The notes beneath the pieces are model-generated. The model saw only the letters and a list, made by a program, of their open reading frames with translations. It was not told where the DNA came from and ran no database searches. A DNA stretch of 56,621 bases from Clostridiales bacterium (lineage in GTDB: Bacteria; Bacillota; Clostridia; Lachnospirales; Lachnospiraceae), in assembly GCA_021203365.1 (NCBI GenBank), contig JAJQBI010000068.1:1-56621 (forward strand), read 5' to 3'. The translations under genes and the position numbers were made by a program. Below are positions 9,477-17,501 of the stretch, in pieces. How positions within the stretch are numbered: the stretch's first letter is position 1; each line of letters starts with the position of its first letter.

Positions 9477-9926
9477 ATGAGTTCCAAGACCAGAATTGTT
9501 GTATTACATATGAAAGAGGTTGTTTACACCCTTATTTTCACCGTGCTGGCGGTGGTTCTGGGCATTGTGCTGTTTTTTATGTTCAGTTCCGGCCGGGCGG
9601 CGGAAACCTCCGGGGACAGTGCCAGGGAATATATCCCCGGAGTCTACTCCTCCTCCGTTACCCTGAACCGCAACACCTTCGATGTGGAGGTAACCGTGGA
9701 CGCTCAGCAGATCCGGTCCATCCACCTGGTAAACTTAAGTGAGAGCACAGCCGCCATGTATCCCCTGATGGAGCCTGCCCTGGAATCTCTGGCCAGCCAG
9801 ATTTACACCTCCCAGTCCCTGGAAGATGTAAAATACGACGACGATCAGAAATATACCTCCCTGGTTCTTCTGGAGGCCATTGAAACCGCTGTGACGAAAG
9901 CCCGGATCCCGGCCGGCGACGCCTGA
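9477..9926 (+). CDS. membrane-anchored FMN_bind-like protein lacking the flavinylation motif
   Basis: A 149-residue protein with one N-terminal transmembrane helix (about residues 15-36) and an extracytoplasmic domain. Residues 54-141 follow the shape of the FMN_bind domain: GVYSSSVTL, then a DVEVTVDAQQIRSIHLVN strand pair, and a terminal YTSLVLLEAIETAV helix. In flavinylated members that helix is preceded by S/T-G-A-T/S, where FMN is attached to the last Thr/Ser; here the equivalent stretch is DQKYTS (about 123-128), so the Gly-Ala is missing and covalent FMN is doubtful. An AGGAGG site stands 8 bases before the ATG. It diverges from addB and converges on nadE. Fold assignment is a remote-similarity inference; function unknown. 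Confidence 0.55.
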   Translation: MSSKTRIVVLHMKEVVYTLIFTVLAVVLGIVLFFMFSSGRAAETSGDSAREYIPGVYSSSVTLNRNTFDVEVTVDAQQIRSIHLVNLSESTAAMYPLMEPALESLASQIYTSQSLEDVKYDDDQKYTSLVLLEAIETAVTKARIPAGDA

Positions 9927-9944
9927 AGGCATCCGCTTTCCCAC

Positions 9945-9974
9945 AAAGGCGGCTCCCGGCCAGGCCGCGCCTTT
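9945..9974. terminator. GC-rich inverted repeat between convergent genes
   Basis: Arms AAAGGCG (9945-9951) and CGCCTTT (9968-9974) enclose a GC-rich loop between the ends of the FMN_bind-like gene and nadE. Only three T follow on either strand, so it is a weak two-way terminator candidate. Confidence 0.4.
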
Positions 9975-11934
9975 ACAGCATTTTCAGCTGCTCCAGCCAG
10001 ATCCGGGCGCTGGCGTCGCTGGGCATGCGCAGATCTCCCCTGGGAGAAAGGGCTACGCTTCCCACCTTAGGCCCGTCCGGCAGACAGGAACGCTTGAACT
10101 GCTGGGCAAAGAAGCGGCGGTAAAAGGTTTTCAGCCATTTCAGAACGGTTTCCCGGTCATAGACACCCTCAAAGGTTTCCACGGCAAGGCGGTAAATCTT
10201 TTCCGGCTCAAATCCGGCACGCAGCATATAATAGAGGAAGAAATCATGAAGCTCATAGGGACCCACCAGGTCCTCTGTCTTCTGGGCGATCTCCCCGTCC
10301 TTTGGCGGCAGGAGCTCCGGACTCACCGGAGTGTCCAGAATATCCAGAAGAATCTGAGAAAGCTCCGGATTCCCGCAGGTGTCCGCGTAATACCGCACCA
10401 GATGACGCACCAGGGTTTTGGGAACCGAGACGTTCACGCCATACATGGACATATGGTCCCCATTATAGGTAGCCCACCCCAGGGCAAGCTCAGACATGTC
10501 GCCGGTTCCCACCAGCAGTCCCCCCTCCTTATTGGCCATGTCCATCAGGATCTGAGTTCTTTCCCTGGCCTGACTGTTCTCATAGGTCACGTCGTGAACC
10601 TGAGGATCCTGCCCGATATCCCGAAAGTGAAGATTCACGGCTTCCCGTATGTTCACCTCCCGAAGCTGCGCCCCCAGACAGCGGCTCAGCGCACAGGCAT
10701 TGTGGTAGGTCCGGTCTGTGGTCCCAAAACAGGGCATGGTCACACAGATCAGCTGCTCTCTTGGCAGCTCCAGCCGGTCAAAAGCCCGGGCCATCACCAG
10801 CAGCGCCAGCGTGGAATCCAGCCCTCCGGAAAGTCCTACCACCGCCTTTTTGCTCCGGGTGTGCTCCAGACGTTTCTTCAGGCCCATGGCCTGTATATTC
10901 AGGATCTCATCGCAGCGCTGATCCCTCTCCTCCCTCGCCGACGGGACAAAGGGGTACCGCGGGAATTTCCGGGTCAGCTTTGTCTCCTCCACTTTTACGT
11001 CAAATCCGATCTGCCAGTATCCGTCACAGTCCGCGGCGGGCCAGACCGAAAGCCGTCTTCTCTCGTCCGACAGTCTCTGCACATCAATTTCCCCGTAGAC
11101 CACGCCGTTGGAAAAACGCGCACCCTCCGCCAGAAGTTTTCCGTTTTCCGCGATCATATTCTGTCCGCCAAACACCAGATCCTGGGAGGATTCCCCCTCC
11201 CCCGCGGCGGCATAGACATACCCGCACACCAGCCGGGCGGACTGTCCGCTTACCAGGTCTCTGCGGTAAGAATCCTTTCCCACCATCTCGTCGCTGGCGG
11301 AGAGGTTCACAATCACATGGGCTCCGGCCCGGGCATGGGAGACGCTGGGGGGCAGGGGCACCCACAGATCCTCGCACACCTCCGCGGCCACGGAAAACTC
11401 CGGCAGGTCTTCGCAGCGGAAAATCAGACTGGTTCCAAAGGGCACCGTATCGTCATAGGTTTCCAGATATTCCTGAAAAATCTCCACCCTGGGGAATTCT
11501 CCCTCACTGTAGCGCAGATTTTCCAGAATGCCCTGGCCGGACGTAAAATGGCGCTGCTCATAAAACTCATTATAATTGGGCAGCCAGGTTTTCGGCACAA
11601 GACCCAGGATTCTTCCGTGATTCAGAGCCGCCGCCACATTGTACAGCTTTCCCCTGTGCCGCATGGGCAGCCCCACAAAAATCAGGGCGTCTGTATCCTC
11701 CGTATTTCTGGCGATCCAGAGCAGGGATTCCCAGGCTCTGTCCAGCAGGCGGCGCTGCAAAAAAAGATCCTGACAGGTATATCCGGTGATGCACAGCTCC
11801 GGGAAAACCATCAGCTTTGTATTTTCCTTCTCCATCTCACGGATCAGGCGGATAATTTCCCGCCCGTTGGCGTAGCAGTCCGCCACGGTGATCTTCGGCG
11901 TCGCGGCCCCCGTCTTTATAAAACCATGTCTCAT
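9973..11934 (-). CDS. nadE: glutamine-dependent NAD+ synthetase
   Basis: A 653-residue two-domain enzyme that makes NAD+ from deamido-NAD+ with glutamine as nitrogen donor. The N-terminal nitrilase-type glutaminase domain (about 1-290) shows the Glu-Lys-Cys triad: FPELCITGY (Glu, about 46), PKTWLPNYNEFYE (Lys, about 114) and AAEVCEDLW (Cys, about 180). The C-terminal synthetase domain has the ATP pyrophosphatase P-loop GLSGGLDST (about 365-373). Length fits the fused glutamine-dependent type. It is the last gene of a unit methyltransferase-hslO-nadE; only 19 bases separate it from hslO. Confidence 0.96.
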   Translation of the reverse strand: MRHGFIKTGAATPKITVADCYANGREIIRLIREMEKENTKLMVFPELCITGYTCQDLFLQRRLLDRAWESLLWIARNTEDTDALIFVGLPMRHRGKLYNVAAALNHGRILGLVPKTWLPNYNEFYEQRHFTSGQGILENLRYSEGEFPRVEIFQEYLETYDDTVPFGTSLIFRCEDLPEFSVAAEVCEDLWVPLPPSVSHARAGAHVIVNLSASDEMVGKDSYRRDLVSGQSARLVCGYVYAAAGEGESSQDLVFGGQNMIAENGKLLAEGARFSNGVVYGEIDVQRLSDERRRLSVWPAADCDGYWQIGFDVKVEETKLTRKFPRYPFVPSAREERDQRCDEILNIQAMGLKKRLEHTRSKKAVVGLSGGLDSTLALLVMARAFDRLELPREQLICVTMPCFGTTDRTYHNACALSRCLGAQLREVNIREAVNLHFRDIGQDPQVHDVTYENSQARERTQILMDMANKEGGLLVGTGDMSELALGWATYNGDHMSMYGVNVSVPKTLVRHLVRYYADTCGNPELSQILLDILDTPVSPELLPPKDGEIAQKTEDLVGPYELHDFFLYYMLRAGFEPEKIYRLAVETFEGVYDRETVLKWLKTFYRRFFAQQFKRSCLPDGPKVGSVALSPRGDLRMPSDASARIWLEQLKML

Positions 11935-11953
11935 AATCTGATTTCCTTTCCCC

Positions 11954-12835
11954 TCAGCCCGCGCATCTGTGCAGAATATTTTTCAGCTCTTCTATGGAAA
12001 AAACATAATTGGTGTTGCAGAAATGGCAGTGCATTTCCACCTCTTTCCCCTCCGCGATCAGCTCCCGCAGTTCTTTTTCCCCGATGCTGATCAGCGCCTT
12101 CTCCACCCGTTCCCGGCTGCAGTTGCAGGAAAAGCAGGTATCTATCCGATCTGTAATCTCCAGGTCAAAACCGTCCAGGACCTTCTCCAGCAGACTCTCC
12201 GGGGTATGTCCTTCCTCCAGAAGGGTGGTCACAGAGGAAATCCGCGCCACGTTCTCTTCCAGTCTGGAAATCACGCTTTCCTGTGCGTTGGGCATCACCT
12301 GGACAATAAAGCCTCCGGCCTGCCGCACCGTATTGTCCCGGTTCATCAGAACGCCAAGGCCCACCGCAGAGGGCACCTGCTCACTGACGGCGAAATAATA
12401 GGTCAGATCCTCGGCGATCTCCCCGGTCTGCAGCTCCACCTGCCCCACATAGGGCTCCTTCAGCCCCAGATCCTTGATCACATCCAGAAAGCCGATACCC
12501 ACAGCTCCCGCCACATCCAGCTTTCCCTGGGCGTTTGGGGGGAGCATCACACCCGGATTCCCCACATACCCCTTGACTCTTCCGTGGGAATCCGCGGTCA
12601 CCGTAATCCCCTGGATGGGGCCTCCCCCGTGAATCTGAAGAGTGAGCAGATCCTTCTCTCCCTTCATCATCACGCCCATCATGGCGCCCCCTGTGAGAAG
12701 CCGTCCCAGGGCGGCTGTGGCCACCGGACTGGTATTATGGGCGCATCTCGCCGTCTCCACCATCTGTGTCGTCAGCGCGGCAAACACCCGGACCTGCCGG
12801 TCCGCGGCGGCTCCGCGAACAATATAATCCTTCAT
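11954..12835 (-). CDS. hslO: redox-regulated chaperone Hsp33
   Basis: A 293-residue Hsp33. The N-terminal chaperone domain starts MKDYIVRG and the C-terminal redox switch holds the four zinc-binding cysteines as C-x-C (CNCSRE, about residues 237-239) and C-x2-C (CHFC, about 268-271). In the known protein, oxidation releases zinc, unfolds the linker and activates holdase function. The start at 12835 is chosen for the AGGAGAG site about 7 bases upstream. Its ATG overlaps the TGA of the upstream methyltransferase gene (ATGA), so the two are translationally coupled. Confidence 0.96.
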   Translation of the reverse strand: MKDYIVRGAAADRQVRVFAALTTQMVETARCAHNTSPVATAALGRLLTGGAMMGVMMKGEKDLLTLQIHGGGPIQGITVTADSHGRVKGYVGNPGVMLPPNAQGKLDVAGAVGIGFLDVIKDLGLKEPYVGQVELQTGEIAEDLTYYFAVSEQVPSAVGLGVLMNRDNTVRQAGGFIVQVMPNAQESVISRLEENVARISSVTTLLEEGHTPESLLEKVLDGFDLEITDRIDTCFSCNCSRERVEKALISIGEKELRELIAEGKEVEMHCHFCNTNYVFSIEELKNILHRCAG

Positions 12836-13602
12836 ATGCTTTCTCTCCTCTTGCCATGCTCCCGGGCCACAAAAACCATTCGTCCGCATTCCGGCCCGGG
12901 CTCTTCCAGCGTGTAGCCGTCATAAATCTGCAGAACGGTCATTCCCGCCTCCTGAAGAAGCCGCCGAATGACTCCCGGCGGATAAGCCCTCTGTATGTGC
13001 ACCTCTTCGTCCCTCTCGTAAAGCCCGTCCTCTCTTTGAAGAAACAAAGTCAGCTCACACACGTTCCGGCCGGTATCCCCGTCGTATTCGTTTTCCCAGA
13101 TAAAACTTCCCTCGTCCCGGTTCTCGGCGATGGTGCGGTTCCCCACCATTTCCCGGTACTTGTAGTCCGTGTTCATATCAAAAATAAAAATGCCTCCCGG
13201 ATCCAGATAATTGTTCACCAGGGAAAAAACCTGGCGCAGCTCTTCCTCCTCCAGGATGTAATTCAGACTGTCGCACACGCTGACCACCGCCCGGACGGTG
13301 CCATAGAGCTCAAATTCCCGCATATCCTGCTCCAGATAGAGAATATCATGGCCGGACTCCATACGCTTTTCCACAGCTTCCGCCAGCATTTCCTGCGCGC
13401 TGTCCACGCCGATCATGTCATAGCCCTTCCCGGCCAGAAGCTCCGTCATTGTGCCGGTTCCGCAGCCCAGCTCCAACACCAGCCCGTCCCGGATTCCCCA
13501 GCCGGCCAGCCGTTCCCCGATATAATCTGCCCAGGATGCGTAATCCACATTATCCATAAAAAGGTCATACACCCTGGCAAAATCTGTATATGTGTCTTCC
13601 AT
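12832..13602 (-). CDS. class I SAM-dependent methyltransferase
   Basis: A 256-residue methyltransferase of the small-molecule class I type. Motif I is LELGCGTGTMT (about residues 44-54) with the acidic motif II end GVDSAQEML shortly after; the N-terminus METDY-like sequence reads MEDTYTDFARVYDLFMD, which is characteristic of a widespread uncharacterised Firmicutes methyltransferase group. The substrate cannot be told from sequence. GGAGG lies 5 bases before the ATG at 13602; the frame stays open 19 codons upstream without a matching site. It is the first gene of the coupled unit with hslO and nadE. Confidence 0.85.
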   Translation of the reverse strand: MEDTYTDFARVYDLFMDNVDYASWADYIGERLAGWGIRDGLVLELGCGTGTMTELLAGKGYDMIGVDSAQEMLAEAVEKRMESGHDILYLEQDMREFELYGTVRAVVSVCDSLNYILEEEELRQVFSLVNNYLDPGGIFIFDMNTDYKYREMVGNRTIAENRDEGSFIWENEYDGDTGRNVCELTLFLQREDGLYERDEEVHIQRAYPPGVIRRLLQEAGMTVLQIYDGYTLEEPGPECGRMVFVAREHGKRRESI

Positions 13603-13665
13603 TTCCTCCTCCGATTCCGAAAGTTCTTTCATTCTATCACAAAAGAGTATAACATGCAAAAGGTG

Positions 13666-13685
13666 ATGATACCAGGGTCAAAAGG
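13666..13685. repeat. 20-base direct repeat, copy 1
   Basis: ATGATACCAGGGTCAAAAGG, identical to 13849-13868, 183 bases apart. The pair flanks three strong palindromes. The core GATAC-C-A-GGGTCAAAA recurs in altered form at other intergenic sites in the window. Confidence 0.9.
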
Positions 13686-13721
13686 TCATGAATGGAACAT
13701 TTATGTTCCAATTCATGACCT
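13683..13721. repeat. 18-base-pair inverted repeat
   Basis: Left arm AGGTCATGAATGGAACAT (13683-13700), loop TT, right arm 13703-13721; the arms are complementary except for a single extra base. No T-run follows in either direction, so it is not a standard terminator. Confidence 0.9.
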
Positions 13722-13751
13722 CTTGGCCCGCCCAAAACATGAGGAAGTAGC

Positions 13752-13779
13752 CATTTGGGCGAATCTATTCGCCCAAATG
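13752..13779. repeat. perfect 13-base-pair inverted repeat
   Basis: CATTTGGGCGAAT (13752-13764) and ATTCGCCCAAATG (13767-13779) with a two-base loop. Not followed by a T-run. Confidence 0.9.
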
Positions 13780-13799
13780 AGCGGATTCCGAATGTTTTT

Positions 13800-13835
13800 G
13801 AGAATTCCGGGAGTGCAAAGCACGGAGGAATTCTC
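13800..13835. repeat. nested inverted repeat
   Basis: Outer arms GAGAATTCC (13800-13808) and GGAATTCTC (13827-13835), inner arms GTGC (13813-13816) and GCAC (13820-13823) around AAA. Confidence 0.85.
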
Positions 13836-13836
13836 A

Positions 13837-13856
13837 GGTATCATCCTAATGATACC
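13837..13856. repeat. inverted repeat GGTATCAT/ATGATACC
   Basis: GGTATCAT (13837-13844), loop CCTA, ATGATACC (13849-13856). The right arm is the beginning of copy 2 of the 20-base direct repeat. Confidence 0.85.
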
Positions 13857-13868
13857 AGGGTCAAAAGG
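13849..13868. repeat. 20-base direct repeat, copy 2
   Basis: Exact second copy of 13666-13685. Confidence 0.9.
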
Positions 13869-13887
13869 AGCGGCCTGCTGCCGCTCC
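13863..13887 (-). terminator. terminator-like hairpin after the beta-glucosidase gene
   Basis: On the minus strand an 8-base-pair stem GGAGCGGC/GCCGCTCC with a five-base loop is followed by TTTT, 18 bases past the stop codon. The short T-run makes it moderate. Confidence 0.6.
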
Positions 13888-13904
13888 TCTCAGAAATATC
13901 CTGT

Positions 13905-16331
13905 CTACTGAATTTTATCCGCCTTTTTATTGCGCCCGCGCTGACGGAAAAATCCTCCGATAATTTTTCCAAGTCCCCTGAAAAACGCGATGGCGTGGCC
14001 ATTGACAATGGTCAGGATCCCCTCGCACATCTCCTGGGAAACCATGCCTCCCGCCATCTTTCCAATGGCCCGGAAGGGCATGTTGTAAATGAAGATAATA
14101 TTCAGATCCGGCTCTCCCTTTTTAATGCTCTTGTTGAGCATGCCGGTCATAATCCTGTACACCAGTCTGGCCTTCAGGCTCTTCGCGTAATAGAGCTGAC
14201 AGATGGCGTCGTTCATCTCCAGGGTGCCGCTCCAGTGTCCGTCCGGAATGGGATGTCCCAGCAGAGCGGTGAACTCATCGTCAGAGATCTTCTGCACCTG
14301 CCCTGTGGCATAGGACGGAAGCTTCTTCATATCGTAGGGGAGCTCCGCGCCGGTTCCCTGCACCTGCAGCGTCCCTGTCAGCCGGATATCCGCCACACTG
14401 GCGCCGATAAGAATATCATAGGCTCCGGATTCCACCTCAAACCGGTTCGTCTTCACGTTAAAATACCGGAAGGCCTTGTCATCCAGAGGGATGGTCACGG
14501 TTTTACTCTCCCCGGCTTTTAAGAATACCTTCTGAAAGCCCTTCAGCTCTTTAACCGGACGGAAAACGCCTCCGCATTTCGCGGAAACATACAACTGAGC
14601 CACCTCCGCGCCGTCCCGACCGCCGGTATTTTTCAGGGTAAATGTGGCCCCTTCCCGGCTGACTTTCAGATCTGAATAGGCAAAGGTAGTATAACTGAGA
14701 CCGAAGCCAAATGGGAAAAGAACCGGAACGCCGGCGGTCTCAAAATAACGGTAGCCTATATACAGGCCTTCCCTGTACTCCACGGTTCTCTCCTTCGCCG
14801 GAAAGTACGGCGCCGAAGGGGTGTCCTTGTAAACCTTGGGATAAGTTTCAGAAAGCTTTCCGGAGGGATTCACATTCCCCAGAATCACATCCAGAACCGC
14901 GGCCGCTCCGGCCTGCCCGCAGAGATATCCGTGCACCAGCGCCCTGCATTTCCCGATCCAGGGCATCTCCACGGAAGAACCGGCGGACAGAACTACGATC
15001 ACATTGGGATTGGCCCGGCTCACTGCCTTAAGCAGATCCGTCTGACTTTTTGGAAGCTTCATGTGAGAGCGGTCCAAGCCCTCCGACTCCGAGATCTCAT
15101 CCAGTCCCAGATAGAGAAGCACATAATCCGCCTTGCCTGCCAGCTTTACAGCCGCGGACTGCATGGCGGGATCTCCCTTCCCCACGCGGGGATAGCCTTT
15201 CTCAAAGCCAACCACTTCCAGATCAAAATCTCCGATTACACCCATGGCGGAATCCACCTTCGTGGGATTTACCACAGAGGATCCCGCACCCTGATACCGG
15301 GGCACATCGGCGAATTCTCCGATCACTGCCACCTTAGAGCCTTTTGCCAGGGGCAGAATATTTTTCTCATTTTTCAGAAGAACAATGGACTGGGCGCTGG
15401 CCTTCCGGGCCACCGCGTGATGCGCCTCCACGTCAAAGCTCTTTCCCTTTGCCGCGTCACAGGCCGCGCGGGTAGGCAGAATCACGTCCAGCAGCTCATC
15501 CACCCGGCGGTCCACAAGCTCCTGGGAAATTTTCCCGGCCTGCACTGCCTTCACCAGCTGCTCTCCGGAATCCCCGCCGGTGGTGGGCATCTCCAGATGA
15601 GACCCCGCCCGGACGCCTTCCACATAATCGTTCCCGGCACCCCAGTCTGAAACCACAAATCCGTCAAAGCCCCACTCGTCCCGCAGAATCTCCTGAAGCA
15701 GGTGCTCATTCTCATTGGCATAGACACCGTTAATCATATTATAGGAGGACATGATGCTCTTCGGATGAGACTCCTTCACGGCAATCTCAAAGCCTGTCAG
15801 ATAGATTTCCCGGAAGGTCCGCTCATCCACCACAGAGTCAGACGCCTGCCGGCGAAGCTCCGTGTTGTTCGCCGCGAAATGCTTGGGACAGGCCGATACG
15901 CCCTGGGACTGAATTCCACGGATATAGCCTGCCGCCATCTTCCCCGCCAGGTAAGGATCCTCACTGAAATACTCAAAATTCCGCCCGCACAGGGGAGAAC
16001 GCTTCATGTTCAGGCCCGGCCCCAGAAGGACGCACACATCCTGCACCGCCGCCTCTTCTCCCAGACAGCGGCCCATCTCCTCGCCAAGCTCCGGGTCCCA
16101 GGAATTGGCCATGGTGGCCGCTGTGGGAAAACAGGTGGCCGGAAGAGAACCGTTCAGTCCCAGCTGATCGCCTGCCCCTTCCTGCTTGCGCAGTCCGTGA
16201 GGCCCGTCGGAAAGTGTCATTGTAGGAACCCCCGCATGCTTCACACTCCTGGAAGACCAGAAATCCTTTCCGGACAGCAGATAACATTTCTCTTCCAGTG
16301 TCATCTTTTTGATAATATCCTCATGCTTCAT
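13905..16331 (-). CDS. glycoside hydrolase family 3 beta-glucosidase
   Basis: An 808-residue cytoplasmic-type GH3 enzyme with no signal peptide. The N-terminal barrel has SDGPHGLR (41-48), the substrate-binding KH pair at 150-151 (ACPKHFAAN) and the catalytic nucleophile Asp229 in VVSDWGAGND. A C-terminal alpha/beta sandwich follows, then a fibronectin type III-like domain (about 560-640, starting near FAYSDLKVS). The last 120 residues are an extra tail rich in hydrophobic and basic residues, found in some Firmicutes GH3 proteins. It releases terminal beta-linked glucose or related sugars from oligosaccharides; specificity is not readable. It has its own strong promoter and diverges from a LysR gene that may control it. 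Confidence 0.93.
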   Translation of the reverse strand: MKHEDIIKKMTLEEKCYLLSGKDFWSSRSVKHAGVPTMTLSDGPHGLRKQEGAGDQLGLNGSLPATCFPTAATMANSWDPELGEEMGRCLGEEAAVQDVCVLLGPGLNMKRSPLCGRNFEYFSEDPYLAGKMAAGYIRGIQSQGVSACPKHFAANNTELRRQASDSVVDERTFREIYLTGFEIAVKESHPKSIMSSYNMINGVYANENEHLLQEILRDEWGFDGFVVSDWGAGNDYVEGVRAGSHLEMPTTGGDSGEQLVKAVQAGKISQELVDRRVDELLDVILPTRAACDAAKGKSFDVEAHHAVARKASAQSIVLLKNEKNILPLAKGSKVAVIGEFADVPRYQGAGSSVVNPTKVDSAMGVIGDFDLEVVGFEKGYPRVGKGDPAMQSAAVKLAGKADYVLLYLGLDEISESEGLDRSHMKLPKSQTDLLKAVSRANPNVIVVLSAGSSVEMPWIGKCRALVHGYLCGQAGAAAVLDVILGNVNPSGKLSETYPKVYKDTPSAPYFPAKERTVEYREGLYIGYRYFETAGVPVLFPFGFGLSYTTFAYSDLKVSREGATFTLKNTGGRDGAEVAQLYVSAKCGGVFRPVKELKGFQKVFLKAGESKTVTIPLDDKAFRYFNVKTNRFEVESGAYDILIGASVADIRLTGTLQVQGTGAELPYDMKKLPSYATGQVQKISDDEFTALLGHPIPDGHWSGTLEMNDAICQLYYAKSLKARLVYRIMTGMLNKSIKKGEPDLNIIFIYNMPFRAIGKMAGGMVSQEMCEGILTIVNGHAIAFFRGLGKIIGGFFRQRGRNKKADKIQ

Positions 16332-16374
16332 CTCTCTTCTCCTTTACACTTTTGCTACAACCCATTTGTATTTA

Positions 16375-16403
16375 ATTATAAACATTTTAAAAAAATACGT
16401 CAA
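16375..16403 (-). promoter_or_regulatory. promoter of the beta-glucosidase gene
   Basis: On the minus strand TTGACG, a 17-base A/T-rich spacer and TATAAT, about 44 bases before the ATG. Confidence 0.85.
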
Positions 16404-16487
16404 CATCCGCGGCATAAATCAGCATGTTTTCACCGCAAACGGTAAAACAGTGTCCCTCAGACTGTAAAAAATAACATACAAAGTGTG

Positions 16488-16516
16488 TTGCACCCACATT
16501 TTTGAGATAGTATAAT
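16488..16516 (+). promoter_or_regulatory. promoter of the LysR-family gene
   Basis: TTGCAC (16488-16493), 17-base spacer, TATAAT (16511-16516). About 85 bases separate its -35 from the divergent beta-glucosidase -35, space enough for a LysR operator. Confidence 0.8.
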
Positions 16517-16595
16517 CAGGACAGACAAAACCGCAGTGTTTACTGCCATCCGGATCTGAAAAGACCCTTTTCCGGGAGAAAGAAGAGGTATGGGC

Positions 16596-17501
16596 ATGGA
16601 ACTGCTCTGGCTGAAATATTTCCAGGAGCTCGCACACAGTGAGCATCTGTCCAAAACCGCCGAAAAGCTGCATATCGCCCAGCCGTCTCTGAGCCAGACT
16701 CTGAAACGCCTGGAAGCAGAGCTGGGTGTTCCGCTTTTTGACCGTACCGGCCGGCGGATCGTTCTGAATTCCTATGGAAAAATTGTCCTGAAATACACAG
16801 AGCAGATCTTTGGCGCTCTGGACAACCTCCATCTGGAGCTTCAGACTGAGCTTCAGAGCGAAAATAGAACCGTGGCCCTTTATATACGGGCGGCGTCCAT
16901 GCTGCTGCCCGGCCTTGTGGACCAAATTCAAAAGGCGGATCCGCAGATCCGCCTCAGGATTTTTCAGCAGGACACAGAAAAGGAAAATAAAGAGCCCTTT
17001 CTTTCTGTGACAGCGTCTCACATCTGTCCCCAAAATGACCATACAATTCTTTTGCTGAAGGAACCCATCCTCGCCGCGCTCCCGAAAAATCACCCGCTGG
17101 CCCTACGCCCGGTTCTGACCTTACAGGACCTGGAAAAAGAGGATTTTCTCAGTCTCACCCCCTCCTCTGATCTGGCCGGAATCATCCGGCATTACTGCGA
17201 AGAAGCGGGATTTCGGCCCCATATCACAACCTGTGTGGATACGCCGGCCACAATGAGAGCCCTTCTTCAGATGAACCTGGGGGTCGCTTTTGTCCCGGAA
17301 CGGACCTGGAAGGATTTTGCGTCGGATACGGTTCAGCTCCGCCCGGTCACCGATCTGCCCATGAAACGGTACCTGCTGCTGGCCTGGGGAGAAAACCGGT
17401 ATCAGACATCGGCTTTTCGTCTATGCAAAAGCATTATCATACACTATTTCAGAGGATATAACTGGCAATTCCAAGGAGAAGAGGAAGAGTCAGAATGCTG
17501 A
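16596..17501 (+). CDS. LysR-family transcriptional regulator
   Basis: A 301-residue LysR protein. The N-terminal winged helix-turn-helix is clear (MELLWLKYFQELA, then LSKTAEKLHIAQPSLSQTLKRLE around residues 18-40, then GVPLFDR), followed by the effector-binding domain with the TMRALLQMNLGVAFVP segment typical of the family. An ATG also occurs at 16590, but an AGAGG site fits better 7 bases before 16596, and family members begin MEL. LysR regulators usually act on a divergent neighbour, here the GH3 gene, or on the auxin-carrier gene that converges on it; neither link is proven. Its 3' end overlaps that carrier gene by 53 bases. Confidence 0.92.
   Translation: MELLWLKYFQELAHSEHLSKTAEKLHIAQPSLSQTLKRLEAELGVPLFDRTGRRIVLNSYGKIVLKYTEQIFGALDNLHLELQTELQSENRTVALYIRAASMLLPGLVDQIQKADPQIRLRIFQQDTEKENKEPFLSVTASHICPQNDHTILLLKEPILAALPKNHPLALRPVLTLQDLEKEDFLSLTPSSDLAGIIRHYCEEAGFRPHITTCVDTPATMRALLQMNLGVAFVPERTWKDFASDTVQLRPVTDLPMKRYLLLAWGENRYQTSAFRLCKSIIIHYFRGYNWQFQGEEEESEC

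Larger units (their letters stand above)
13603..13904. other. 302-base intergenic region packed with palindromes
   Basis: No credible gene. Between the methyltransferase start and the beta-glucosidase stop lie five stem-loops in a row and two exact copies of a 20-base sequence (listed separately). The share next to the methyltransferase also carries its ribosome site and a TTATAC -10-like stretch near 13648-13653 on the minus strand. Confidence 0.7.

Noticed and set aside
10246-12090. 614-codon plus-strand frame opposite nadE and hslO
   Set aside because: No family motifs and runs across two real genes.
13666-13868. Possible CRISPR array (repeated 20-base word)
   Set aside because: Only two copies, 183 bases apart, with palindromes rather than spacers between them and no cas genes in the window.
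16404-16487. Exact LysR operator between the divergent promoters
   Set aside because: No convincing T-N11-A dyad stood out above the A/T-rich background.
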